Shown here: positions 30,916 through 39,335 of the stretch, in pieces
Layout of the letters: each line of letters starts with the position of its first letter
Numbering within the stretch: position 1 is the first letter of the stretch
Notes under the pieces: model-generated
The model's input: only the letters and a program-made list of their open reading frames with translations
The model's database searches: none
What the model was told of the DNA's origin: nothing
Translations under genes and position numbers: made by a program
NCBI RefSeq assembly: GCF_010730055.1
Contig: NZ_AP022575.1
Coordinates: 4,278,001 to 4,342,000 of the forward strand
DNA length: 64,000 nt
From: Mycobacterium shinjukuense
GTDB taxonomy: Bacteria > Actinomycetota > Actinomycetes > Mycobacteriales > Mycobacteriaceae
Direction: 5' to 3'

Positions 30916-32327
30916 TCAGGCGGATCGCCGGCAGCCGCGGGCTGCGCTACGTCACCGCGATCGCGCTGGTCGCGGCGCTGGCGGGGGGCGTGTACGTAGC
31001 GACGGCCACCGGCAACACCCGCACCATCGTGGGCTACTTCACCTCCGCCGTCGGGCTTTATCCCGGTGATGACGTCCGCGTCCTGGGGGTGCCGGTGGGC
31101 CGGGTCGACACGATCCAACCGCGCCCGTCCGACGTCAAGATCACCATGTCGGTATCCAAGGACGTCAAGGTGCCCCTGGACGCGCAGGCCGTGATCATGG
31201 CGCCGAATCTGGTGGCGGCCCGGTTCATCCAACTCACCCCGGCGTACACCGGGGGGGCGGTGCTGCCCGACGGTGCCAGCATCCAGCTGGATCGCACGGC
31301 CGTGCCGGTGGAGTGGGACGAGGTGAAGGAGGCGCTGACCCAACTGTCCGCCGACCTGAGCCCGGCGGTGGGGGAGATGCACGGGCCGCTGGGCGATGCG
31401 ATCAACCAGGCCGCGGAAACCCTGGACGGCAATGGCGACTCGTTCCGCACCGCCCTGCGCGAGCTTGCGCAGGTCGCCGGGCGGCTGGGGGATTCGCGCA
31501 GCGACCTGTTCGGCACGGTGAAGAACCTGCAGATCCTGGTGGACGCGCTAGCCGAGAGCAACGAGCAGATCGTGCAGTTCGCCGGGCACGTGGCCGCGGT
31601 GTCGCAGGTGCTCGCCGACAGTTCGCGCAACCTGGACCACACCTTGGGCACGCTCAACCAGGCGTTGTCGGATATCCGAGGGTTTTTGCACGAGAACAAC
31701 TCGACGTTGATCGAGACGGTCAACCAGCTCGACGACTTCGCCCAGACGTTGAGTGACCAGAGCGAGAACCTTGAACAGGTGCTGCACGTGGCGGGCCCGG
31801 GGATCGCCAACTTCTACAACATCTATGACCCCGCGCAGGGCACCCTGAACGGTCTGTTGTCGATACCCAACTTCGCCAATCCCGTGCAATTCATCTGCGG
31901 TGGTTCCTTCGACACCGCCGCCGGGACCTCGGCGCCCGACTACTACCGGCGGGCCGAGCTTTGTCGTGAGCGGCTGGGGCCGGTGTTGCGCCGGCTCACC
32001 ATGAACTACCCGCCGATCATGTTCCACCCGCTCAACACGATCACGGCGTACAAGGGTCAGATCATCTACGACACCCCGGCCACCCAGGCCAAGTCGGAGA
32101 CACCTGTTCCGGAGCTGACCTGGATACCGGCTCACGGGTCGGCACCAGCGCCGGTGACGGCGAACCAGACGGATCTGCAGAGCCTGCTGGTCCCGCAAAT
32201 CCCGGGCTACGGCCCGCCCCCCGGCCCGGCCCCGGCCGCCGCGAGCACCGACCCGGCGCCCGCGTTGCCGAGTCCGGCACCCACCCCGGCGCCCGCGTTG
32301 CCGGCCGAGCAGGTGGGTGGCGGATGA
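30912..32327 (+). CDS. mce4D: Mce4D
   Basis: The 471-aa Mce protein has an N-terminal membrane segment (ITAIALVAALAGGVYVATA region, residues about 12-32), an MCE domain (VGLYPGDDVRVLGVPVGRVDTIQPRPS), long helices and a Pro/Ala-rich C-terminus (PGPAPAAASTDPAPALPSPAPTP) that may cross the cell-wall layers. It is 4-nt coupled (ATGA) to both mce4C and mce4E. Its length is slightly greater than that of the A-C subunits, as is usual for Mce D proteins. Confidence 0.92.
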   Translation: MIRRIAGSRGLRYVTAIALVAALAGGVYVATATGNTRTIVGYFTSAVGLYPGDDVRVLGVPVGRVDTIQPRPSDVKITMSVSKDVKVPLDAQAVIMAPNLVAARFIQLTPAYTGGAVLPDGASIQLDRTAVPVEWDEVKEALTQLSADLSPAVGEMHGPLGDAINQAAETLDGNGDSFRTALRELAQVAGRLGDSRSDLFGTVKNLQILVDALAESNEQIVQFAGHVAAVSQVLADSSRNLDHTLGTLNQALSDIRGFLHENNSTLIETVNQLDDFAQTLSDQSENLEQVLHVAGPGIANFYNIYDPAQGTLNGLLSIPNFANPVQFICGGSFDTAAGTSAPDYYRRAELCRERLGPVLRRLTMNYPPIMFHPLNTITAYKGQIIYDTPATQAKSETPVPELTWIPAHGSAPAPVTANQTDLQSLLVPQIPGYGPPPGPAPAAASTDPAPALPSPAPTPAPALPAEQVGGG

Positions 32328-33478
32328 AGCGAATCTGGTTGCGCGGCGGGGCGGTCGCGGCGGGCAGCGTGCTGCTGGTGGGCTGCCAGTATGGCGGGCT
32401 GAACTCGTTGCCGCTGCCCGGCACCGCCGGGCACGGTGAAGGTGCGTACTCGGTCATCGTCGAACTGGCCGACGTGGCGACGCTGCCGCAGAACTCGCCG
32501 GTCATGGTCGACGACGTCACCGTCGGCAGTGTGGCCGGCATCGAGGCCGTGCAGCGGCCCGACGGATCGTTTTATGCCGCGGTGCGGCTGGACCTGGACA
32601 AGAATGTGGTGCTGCCGGCCAACGCGGTCGCGAAGGTTTCCCAGACGTCGCTGCTGGGCTCGATGCATGTCGAGCTGGCCGCACCCACCGATCGACCCCC
32701 GAAGGGCAGGCTGGTCGACGGGGCGCGCATCGCCGAGTCCAACACCAGCCGGGCGCCCACCACCGAGGAGGTGTTCTCGGCCACCGGGGTCGTGGTCAAC
32801 AAGGGCAATGTCGGTGCGTTGGAAGAGATCATCGACGAGGCCTACCAAGCGGTGGCGGGCCGGCAGGCCCAATTCGTCGACCTGGTTCCCAGGCTTGCGG
32901 AGTTGACGGCGGGGCTAAACCGTCAGGTCGACGACATCGTCAACGCGTTGGAGGGGCTGAACCGATTCTCGGCGATTTTGGCGCGCGAGAAGGACAGCCT
33001 GGGCCGGGCACTGGACACTCTTCCGGAAGCGGTTCGGGTGCTGAACAAGAACCGGGACCGTATCGTGGACGCGTTCGCCGCGCTCAAGCGGCTGGCGATG
33101 GTCACCTCGAACGTGCTCGCTAAGACCAAGGTGGATTTCGCCGAGGACCTCAAGGGCTTGTATTCGGTCGCCAAGGCCCTCAACGACGACCGCAAGGATT
33201 TCGTCACCTCGTTGCAGCTGTTGTTGACGTTCCCGTTCCCCAACTTCGGCATCAAGCAGGCGGTGCGGGGCGACTACCTCAACGTGTTCACCACGTTCGA
33301 CCTGACTTTGCGCCGGATCGGTGAGACGTTCTTCACCACGTCCTATTTCGACCCGAACATGGCGCACATGGCCGAAATCATCAACCCGCCGGACTTTTTG
33401 ATCGGCGAATTGGCCAACCTGTCTGGGCAAGCCGCGGACCCGTTCACGATTCCGCCCGGCACGGCGTCAGGACGGTAG
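32324..33478 (+). CDS. mce4E: Mce4E lipoprotein (LprN)
   Basis: The 384-aa protein is the lipoprotein member of the Mce4 complex. The signal peptide MKRIWLRGGAVAAGSVLLVGC ends in the lipobox LVGC, with Cys21 as the lipidated residue. The MCE domain follows (VMVDDVTVGSVAGIEAVQRPDG). The helical tail contains PRLAELTAGLNRQVDDIVNALEG. The start is the ATG at 32324 in an ATGA overlap with mce4D. Lipoproteins in the E position are a fixed feature of mce operons. Confidence 0.93.
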   Translation: MKRIWLRGGAVAAGSVLLVGCQYGGLNSLPLPGTAGHGEGAYSVIVELADVATLPQNSPVMVDDVTVGSVAGIEAVQRPDGSFYAAVRLDLDKNVVLPANAVAKVSQTSLLGSMHVELAAPTDRPPKGRLVDGARIAESNTSRAPTTEEVFSATGVVVNKGNVGALEEIIDEAYQAVAGRQAQFVDLVPRLAELTAGLNRQVDDIVNALEGLNRFSAILAREKDSLGRALDTLPEAVRVLNKNRDRIVDAFAALKRLAMVTSNVLAKTKVDFAEDLKGLYSVAKALNDDRKDFVTSLQLLLTFPFPNFGIKQAVRGDYLNVFTTFDLTLRRIGETFFTTSYFDPNMAHMAEIINPPDFLIGELANLSGQAADPFTIPPGTASGR

Positions 33479-33488
33479 GGGTCCGCAG

Positions 33489-35174
33489 ATGATCGACCGA
33501 CTCACCAAGGTTCAGCTCTCCATCTTCGCGGTGATCACCGTGATCACCGTGACCGTGATGGCGATCTTTTATCTGCGCCTGCCCGCCACGTTCGGGCTCG
33601 GAACCTACGGCGTGAGCGCCGATTTCGTCGCCGGTGGCGGTCTGTACAAGAACGCCAACGTCACCTACCGCGGGGTCGCGGTGGGGCGGGTGGAGTCGGT
33701 GCGGCTCAATCCTCATGGCGTCACCGCGGAAATGCGGCTGAACAGCGGGACGGCCATTCCGTCGAACGTGATCGCCACCGTGCGCAGCGTTTCGGCCATC
33801 GGCGAGCAGTACGTCGACCTGGTGCCGCCCGAAAGGGCGTCGTCGACCAAGTTGCGCAACGGTTCCCGGATCGATCGGGAAAACACCCGAATCGGCCAGG
33901 AGGTGGCGGGCCTGCTGCTTGAGGCCGAGAAGCTGGTCGCTAGCATCAGCAACACCCGGCTGCAGGATCTCTTGCGCGAGGCGTTCGCCGCGACCAATGG
34001 CTCCGGCCCGGAACTGGCCCGGCTGGTCGAATCGGCCCGGTTGCTGGTGGATGAGGCCAACGCCAACTACCCGCAGGTTTCGCAGTTGATCGATCAGGCC
34101 GGTCCGTTCCTGCAGGCGCAGATCCGCGCCGGTGAGGACATCAAGTCAGTCGCCGACGGCCTGGCGCGATTTACCTCCGAGGTCCGTCGGGCCGACCCAC
34201 GGCTGCGCGACACGTTGGCCACCGCCCCGGATGCGATCGACGAAGCCAGCACCGCCTTTTCCGGCATCCGCCCCTCGTTCCCGGCGTTGGCGGCCAGCCT
34301 GGCCAACCTGGGCCGGGTGGGTGTGATCTACCACAGGTCGATCGAACAATTGCTGGTGGTTCTGCCGGCGCTGTTCGCGGCGATCATCACCTCGGCGGGC
34401 GGGGTGCCCCAGGACGAAGGGGCCAAGCTGGACTTCAAGATCGACCTCAACGACCCGCCGCCGTGCAATACCGGCTTCCTACCCCCGCCGCTGATCCGCT
34501 CGCCGGCCGACGAGACGCTGCGCGAGATCCCCAAGGACATGTACTGCAAGACGGCGCAGAACGACCCCAGCACCGTGCGCGGCGCCCGCAACTACCCGTG
34601 CCAGGAATTCCCCGGCAAGCGGGCCCCGACGGTGCAGCTCTGTCGCGACCCGCGTGGCTATGTGCCGATCGGCACCAACCCGTGGCGGGGTCCGCCTATC
34701 CCATATGGCACACCGGTAACGGATGGGCGAAACATTCTGCCGCCCAACAAGTTCCCGTTCGTTCCCCCAGGCGCGGATCCGGACCCGGGCACTCCGATTG
34801 TCGGGCCGCCCCCGCCGGGTGTGACACCGGGTCCGGGGCCGGCGCCGCATCAGCCGGCCCAGCCCGCGCCGCCGCCCAATGACAATGGGCCGCCCCCGCC
34901 GTTCACATCGTGGATGCCGCCGGGATACCCGCCGGAACCGCCCCAGGTTCCGTACCCGGCGACCATCGCGCCGCCGCCACCACCGGAAGGCACCGGTCCG
35001 GCGCCCGGCCCGCAACCGCAGGCCAGCGGACCGGCGTACACCATCTATGACCACATCACCGGAGCCTTCCCGGACCCGGCGGGTGGCACTGGTATCTTCG
35101 CGCCTGGTATCAGCGGCGCATCCAGCGCCGAGAATTGGGTGGACCTCATGCTTGCTCCGAAGCCGCGGTTGTGA
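33489..35174 (+). CDS. mce4F: Mce4F with a long proline-rich tail
   Basis: The 561-aa Mce protein has an N-terminal membrane segment (LSIFAVITVITVTVMAIFYL), an MCE domain (GGLYKNANVTYRGVAVGRVESVRLNP) and a helical middle. The C-terminal region of about 120 residues is dominated by proline and glycine (PPPPGVTPGPGPAPHQP, EPPQVPYPATIAPPPPPEG). The ATG at 33489 is 10 bp after mce4E. The stop overlaps the GTG of the next gene (GTGA). The Pro-rich tail is typical of F subunits and may extend into the peptidoglycan. Confidence 0.92.
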   Translation: MIDRLTKVQLSIFAVITVITVTVMAIFYLRLPATFGLGTYGVSADFVAGGGLYKNANVTYRGVAVGRVESVRLNPHGVTAEMRLNSGTAIPSNVIATVRSVSAIGEQYVDLVPPERASSTKLRNGSRIDRENTRIGQEVAGLLLEAEKLVASISNTRLQDLLREAFAATNGSGPELARLVESARLLVDEANANYPQVSQLIDQAGPFLQAQIRAGEDIKSVADGLARFTSEVRRADPRLRDTLATAPDAIDEASTAFSGIRPSFPALAASLANLGRVGVIYHRSIEQLLVVLPALFAAIITSAGGVPQDEGAKLDFKIDLNDPPPCNTGFLPPPLIRSPADETLREIPKDMYCKTAQNDPSTVRGARNYPCQEFPGKRAPTVQLCRDPRGYVPIGTNPWRGPPIPYGTPVTDGRNILPPNKFPFVPPGADPDPGTPIVGPPPPGVTPGPGPAPHQPAQPAPPPNDNGPPPPFTSWMPPGYPPEPPQVPYPATIAPPPPPEGTGPAPGPQPQASGPAYTIYDHITGAFPDPAGGTGIFAPGISGASSAENWVDLMLAPKPRL

Positions 35175-35902
35175 ACTGCGCCGACACCGAACGGCAGTCG
35201 ACGCCGCACCGCGTGCGGCGGCGGGCGACCCGTGCGGCCGGCCCCGCGAAGGAAGGGTCGAGCGGTGGCGCGGCGGGTGTCGCGACGGTCAGGGCCGCCG
35301 TCCAGCCCGACGCCCCAGCCCGGTCCGCGCGCACAGCCGGGTCGGCCATGTCGGTCACCACCGTTCGGCCGCCGCCACGGCGGCCGCCTCATCGGGCCCT
35401 GGTGGCGTGGGTTTCGCTGACCGCCGGTCTGCTGGTGCTGGCCGCGCTGGCCGTCTGTGTTCAGCGGCTGGTGGTAGCACACCGGGAGGCGGACGCCGAG
35501 CGGGCCCGCCAGCAGCGGTTCGTCGACACCGCCACGCAGATGGTGGTCAACATGTTCAGCTACACACCGGACACCGTCGACGAGTCCGTCAACCGGTTCG
35601 TCAACGGGACCAGCGGGCCGCTGCGCGGCATGCTCAGCGCCAACAACAACGTCGACAACCTCAAGGGCCTCTTCCGCGCCACCCATGCGACCTCGGAGGC
35701 CGTCGTCAACGGTGCCGCCCTGGAAGGTATCGACGAGATCAGCGACAACGCGTCGGTGTTGGTGTCGGTGCGGGTGACGGTCGCCGACATCGACGGCGTC
35801 AACAAGCCGTCCATGCCGTACCGGCTGCGGGTCATCGTGCACGAGGACGAATCGGGACGGATGACCGGCTACGACCTGAAGTACCCCGACGGGGGCAATT
35901 GA
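35171..35902 (+). CDS. Mce-associated membrane protein (Rv3493c-like)
   Basis: The 243-aa protein has a polar, Arg/Pro-rich N-terminus, a single transmembrane helix (ALVAWVSLTAGLLVLAALAVCV, residues about 88-110) and an extracytoplasmic domain related to the Mce-associated (Mas) proteins, which resemble a small NTF2-like or VirB8-like fold. The start is the GTG at 35171, 4-nt overlapping mce4F; it gives the 242-243-aa length of M. tuberculosis Rv3493c. It is thought to stabilise or assist the Mce4 complex. It is coupled to the next gene by a TGATG overlap. Confidence 0.87.
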   Translation: MNCADTERQSTPHRVRRRATRAAGPAKEGSSGGAAGVATVRAAVQPDAPARSARTAGSAMSVTTVRPPPRRPPHRALVAWVSLTAGLLVLAALAVCVQRLVVAHREADAERARQQRFVDTATQMVVNMFSYTPDTVDESVNRFVNGTSGPLRGMLSANNNVDNLKGLFRATHATSEAVVNGAALEGIDEISDNASVLVSVRVTVADIDGVNKPSMPYRLRVIVHEDESGRMTGYDLKYPDGGN

Positions 35903-36393
35903 TGGGGTGGCGGCGGTGGCTGCTGTCGGTCGCCGGCTGCCTGCTGGTGGCCGTGGTGGTGGGGCTGTCCGCGCTGGCCGGCTGGTTCTACTGGGACCGG
36001 GTGCAGACCCGGGGCGAACAGGCGGCGCGGGCGGTGTTGCCCCAGCTGGCCGCGCGGGCGATCCCCCAGGTCTTCGGCTACGACTACCAGACCGTCGAAC
36101 GCAGTCTCAGCGAGGCGTATCCGCTGCTGACGCCCGACTATCGCCAGGAGTTCCAGAAGAGTGCCAATGCGCAGATCATTCCGGAGGCCAAGAAACGTGA
36201 GGTGGTGGTGCAGGCCAACGTCGTCGGTGTGGGCGTCATGGCCGCCACCCGCAATTCGGCGTCGGTGATGGTCTACCTGAACCGCACGGTGACCGACAAG
36301 ACACGGCAGCCGCTGTACGACGGCAGCCGACTGCGGGTGGACTTCCAACGGATCCACGGCAAGTGGCTGATCGCCTACATCACACCGATCTAG
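35902..36393 (+). CDS. Mce-associated protein (Rv3492c-like)
   Basis: The 163-aa protein has an N-terminal membrane helix (WLLSVAGCLLVAVVVGLSALAGWFY) and a soluble Mas-type domain (YDYQTVERSLSEAYPLLTPDYRQEFQ...RLRVDFQRIHGKWLIAYITPI). It is the last gene of the mce4 operon. The start is the ATG at 35902, which shares one base with the preceding stop. Its stop overlaps the convergent secreted-protein gene by 4 bp, leaving no room for a separate terminator. Confidence 0.87.
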   Translation: MGWRRWLLSVAGCLLVAVVVGLSALAGWFYWDRVQTRGEQAARAVLPQLAARAIPQVFGYDYQTVERSLSEAYPLLTPDYRQEFQKSANAQIIPEAKKREVVVQANVVGVGVMAATRNSASVMVYLNRTVTDKTRQPLYDGSRLRVDFQRIHGKWLIAYITPI

Positions 36394-36968
36394 TAGCACA
36401 TCGCAATGTTGTTGCAGTACAACGGGTAACGTTCGACCGGGCTGGGCGGGGGCCCGACCAGCTGCAGCGAGAAGGGTTGCTTGCTCATCTGCGGCTGCAG
36501 ACCACAGACGGCGCCGTGCAGGGTGGTATGCGTCCCGGTGAGCGTGGTGTCGTCGAACGCGTAGGTTTCGGTGGACGGCGCGGTGCTGCCGTCCGGGCAT
36601 AGCACGCCCTCGGGCTGAGTCACCTGGAAGGTCCACAGGACGCTGGACAGCCGGGCCCGGCCGCTGAAATTCTGCAGCTTGTCCTGGCGGCTGAGCTGTC
36701 GAGGTGTGGTGCTGACGATGTTCAGCGCACATTGGAACGCCCAGGTGACCGGGTCGGAGTAGTCGTTCATGTTGCGGGTTCCGGATGGTTGATCGCACAG
36801 CGCCGTGATCGTCCAGGTAACCCCGGAGACGCCGGCCTGGTTGAAGGCGTAGTTGCCGTCCGGCGGGGGTGCGACCGCGCGCGCCGGTTGGCCTGACTCC
36901 AATGCAATTCCGGATGCCACGGCCACGGCGATCGCCGCGCCCGCGGCCAGCCCGCGACGGATGTGCAC
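36390..36968 (-). CDS. Secreted hypothetical protein (Rv3491-like)
   Basis: The 192-aa protein begins with a Sec signal peptide, MHIRRGLAAGAAIAVAVASG, with likely cleavage near the ARA-VAPPP segment. Six cysteines in the mature part (for example ALCDQP, FQCAL, VLCPDG, AVCGLQ, YCNNIAMCY) suggest disulfide bonds outside the cell. The architecture resembles small mycobacterial secreted proteins with a beta-rich fold; no enzymatic motif is seen. It matches M. tuberculosis Rv3491 in place and length. It is convergent with the mce4 operon and lies downstream of otsA, which starts over 1.5 kb away on the same strand. Confidence 0.8.
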   Translation of the reverse strand: MHIRRGLAAGAAIAVAVASGIALESGQPARAVAPPPDGNYAFNQAGVSGVTWTITALCDQPSGTRNMNDYSDPVTWAFQCALNIVSTTPRQLSRQDKLQNFSGRARLSSVLWTFQVTQPEGVLCPDGSTAPSTETYAFDDTTLTGTHTTLHGAVCGLQPQMSKQPFSLQLVGPPPSPVERYPLYCNNIAMCY

Positions 36969-37055
36969 GCCGTTCTCCCTTCACGCTGAGGCGCTGCATT
37001 GAGTATCACAGCGTTCGGGCGGCAACACCATGGTCTGCCCGGTTGGCGGCAACGG

Positions 37056-38534
37056 TTAACCGGAACCCTTCGGGTGCGCCTCGGCAAGCGCGTCGAGGAA
37101 CGACCGTGCCCAGCGGTCCACGTCGTGAGTGAGCACCTGGCGGCGCAGCGCCCGCATCCGGCGCCGGCCTTCCTCGACGGACTGGTGCAGCGCCGCCTCG
37201 ATCACATCCTTGACCCCCTCCAGGTCGTGCGGGTTGCACAGATAGGCCTGGCGGAGTTCGGCGGCGGCCCCGGTGAATTCGGACAGCACCAGGGCCCCGC
37301 CCAAGTCGCTGCGGCAGGCGATGTACTCCTTGGCCACCAGGTTCATCCCGTCGCGCAGCGGGGTAACCAGCATGACGTCGGCGGCCACGAAGAACGCGAT
37401 GAGTTCGTCGCGGGGCACGGGACGGTGCAGGTAGTGCACCACCGGGTGGCCGACCTCGCCGTACTCGCCGTTGATGTGGCCGACCTGGCGCTCGATGTCG
37501 TTGCGCAGCATCCGGTAGCCCTCGACGCGTTCGCGGCTGGGCGTGGCCAGCTGGACCAGCACGGTGTCGTCGCGCTTGGCTCGGCCCTCGGCGAGCAGCT
37601 CGGCGAAGGCGTTCAGCCGGACGTCGATGCCCTTGGTGTAGTCGAGTCGGTCGACGCCGAGCAAAACCTTGCGGGGGTTGCCGAGCTCGGCGCGAATCTC
37701 CCGGGCCCGGCGCCGGACGGCGCGGTCGCGGGCCGCCTGGTCAAGCGCGCCGGAGTCGATGGAGATAGGGAAGGCGCCCACCCGGACGGCGCGGGATGGC
37801 AGCTGCACCTCACCGAAGCGTGAGCGCACCCCGACCGCGCCGCGCGAGGTGTTGGCGCCGGCCAGGCGTCGGGACAGGAACAGGAAATTCTGGGCGCCGC
37901 CGGCCAGGTGGAAGCCCACCAGGTCGGCCCCGAGCAGGCCTTCGATGATCTCGGTGCGCCACGGTAGCTGCATGAACAGCTCGATCGGCGGAAACGGGAT
38001 GTGCAGAAAGAAACCGATGGTCAGATCGGGTCGCATGGTGCGCAGCATCTGCGGCACCAGCTGTAGCTGGTAGTCCTGCACCCACACGGTTCCGCCGTCA
38101 GCGGCCGCACCTGACGTGGCTTCGGCGAACCGGCGATTGACGTCGACATAGCGTTCCCACCATTCCCGGTGATAGGTCGGCTTGACCACGACGTCGTGGT
38201 ACAGCGGCCACAGCGTGGCATTGGAGAATCCCTCGTAGTACTCGGCCACGTCGTCCGCGGACAACCGCACCGGTTGCAGTCGCAAGCCCTCTTGCACGAT
38301 GGGCGTCTCGTCGCCGTCGACCGAGCCGGGCCAGCCGACCCAGGCCCCGCGTCGTCGGCGCAGCAGCGGCTCGAGGGCGGTGACCAGGCCCCCGGGGCTG
38401 CGCTTCCAGCTCGTGGTGCCGTCGGGAAGTCGCTCCAGATCGACCGGCAGCCGGTTGGCGACCACCACGAAATCGGAGTCCCCGGAGGTCTGCGAACTCG
38501 TGTCCTCCAAGGCGTGGCCTCCCTGGGAAGGCAT
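37056..38534 (-). CDS. otsA: Trehalose-6-phosphate synthase OtsA
   Basis: The 492-aa GT20 glycosyltransferase makes trehalose-6-phosphate from a nucleoside-diphosphate glucose and glucose-6-phosphate in the cytosol. Visible motifs are FVVVANRLPVDLE and SPGGLVTALEPLL at the N-terminus, TVWVQDYQLQLVPQMLR, FFLHIPFPPIELF, LLGVDRLDYTKGIDVRLNAF, and the nucleotide-binding DGMNLVAKEYIACR. An extra N-terminal 20 residues (MPSQGGHALEDTSSQTS) precede the catalytic core. The ATG at 38534 is adjacent to the stop of the 53-aa gene upstream, so both are co-transcribed. Trehalose feeds mycolyl-lipid synthesis and stress protection. Confidence 0.95.
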   Translation of the reverse strand: MPSQGGHALEDTSSQTSGDSDFVVVANRLPVDLERLPDGTTSWKRSPGGLVTALEPLLRRRRGAWVGWPGSVDGDETPIVQEGLRLQPVRLSADDVAEYYEGFSNATLWPLYHDVVVKPTYHREWWERYVDVNRRFAEATSGAAADGGTVWVQDYQLQLVPQMLRTMRPDLTIGFFLHIPFPPIELFMQLPWRTEIIEGLLGADLVGFHLAGGAQNFLFLSRRLAGANTSRGAVGVRSRFGEVQLPSRAVRVGAFPISIDSGALDQAARDRAVRRRAREIRAELGNPRKVLLGVDRLDYTKGIDVRLNAFAELLAEGRAKRDDTVLVQLATPSRERVEGYRMLRNDIERQVGHINGEYGEVGHPVVHYLHRPVPRDELIAFFVAADVMLVTPLRDGMNLVAKEYIACRSDLGGALVLSEFTGAAAELRQAYLCNPHDLEGVKDVIEAALHQSVEEGRRRMRALRRQVLTHDVDRWARSFLDALAEAHPKGSG

Positions 38535-38696
38535 TTAGCTCTCGGGTTTCGCCGGCCCAATACCGAGCATGGACAAGAAGATGCGGCACTCGTCGGCGTC
38601 GTTCGCGTACGCCGCGACGACCCGCCTGGCCTGGCCGGCGGTGCTGTCGGCCAGGGGTTCCACATCACCGATATCTTGGTCAGATTTGGTAGGCAT
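38535..38696 (-). CDS. Small conserved protein upstream of otsA (Rv3489-like)
   Basis: The 53-aa product starts MPTKSDQDIGDVEPLADST and ends FLSMLGIGPAKPES. The stop at 38535-38537 directly abuts the otsA ATG, so it is transcribed ahead of otsA. A 53-54-aa gene (Rv3489) is annotated at the same place in M. tuberculosis. The repeated Ala/Asp/Glu/Cys composition and helical middle (QARRVVAAYANDADECRIF) suggest a small soluble helical protein. No function is known. Confidence 0.72.
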   Translation of the reverse strand: MPTKSDQDIGDVEPLADSTAGQARRVVAAYANDADECRIFLSMLGIGPAKPES

Positions 38697-38777
38697 TACC
38701 CAACTGTAAGCCACGGCCGGGGTGCGTCGGCGGGCGTCCGCCGGGGCCCGGGTGAGGGGGCACCCGGGGGGATGCGG

Positions 38778-39080
38778 TCAGCTTTGGTCGCCGAGAACTT
38801 CCCGGGCCAGCTCCCGAAGCGCCCGTCGATCCTCGTTCAGCGCCGTCCGGCCCGCCGGGGTTGCCCGGTAGACGCGGCGCGTGCGGCCGTCGACGACCTG
38901 CTGCCGGGACACCAGCAGACCGTCGGCCTCCAGCCGGTGCAGGGTCGGATACAACGTGCCCGGGCTGACCCGGTAGCCATGACGGCTGAGCTCCTCGGTC
39001 AGCCAGGCGCCATGCACCTCGGCGGCCGCGGCGTGGTACAGGATGTGCAGCCGGACCGCCGCGCGCCGAAACTCCCGCAT
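38778..39080 (-). CDS. PadR-family transcriptional regulator (Rv3488-like)
   Basis: The 100-aa protein is a short (PadR-s1 type) winged-helix regulator. The segment HGAWLTEELSRHGYRVSPGTLYPTLHRLEADGLLVSRQQVVDG is the PadR wHTH, and RRVYRATPAGRTALNEDRRALREL is the wing and dimerisation helix. M. tuberculosis Rv3488 has the same size and place and has been linked to metal (cadmium) responses. The start is the ATG at 39080. Upstream, 255 bp lie between it and the divergent APC gene and could hold the shared control region; no clear palindrome was found there. Confidence 0.85.
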   Translation of the reverse strand: MREFRRAAVRLHILYHAAAAEVHGAWLTEELSRHGYRVSPGTLYPTLHRLEADGLLVSRQQVVDGRTRRVYRATPAGRTALNEDRRALRELAREVLGDQS

Positions 39081-39335
39081 GGGTCAACACCACTTCCGCG
39101 CGCTGACGTCACCGATATCGGGTTGCGATTCTACGACGAGCGGAGGCCACACCGGTGGAGCTCCCTTGCCGACGGCGACGGGCTCGCGGCGGTAGCCGCG
39201 TTGCGGTCGTGAGTCGGGCGGCGATACTCCGTCCGCGATATCGGAGGCCGATGTGTCGCGTACCGTGGCGCGAGAGCGCCGATGCCGCGCCATCGCGGCG
39301 TGATCCATCAGCGTCGTTATCCGAGAGGAGGTCGG

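Noticed and set aside
39081..39335. A clear PadR operator in the gap before the APC gene
   Set aside because: I looked for a dyad with the usual spacing and found none convincing, so none is reported.
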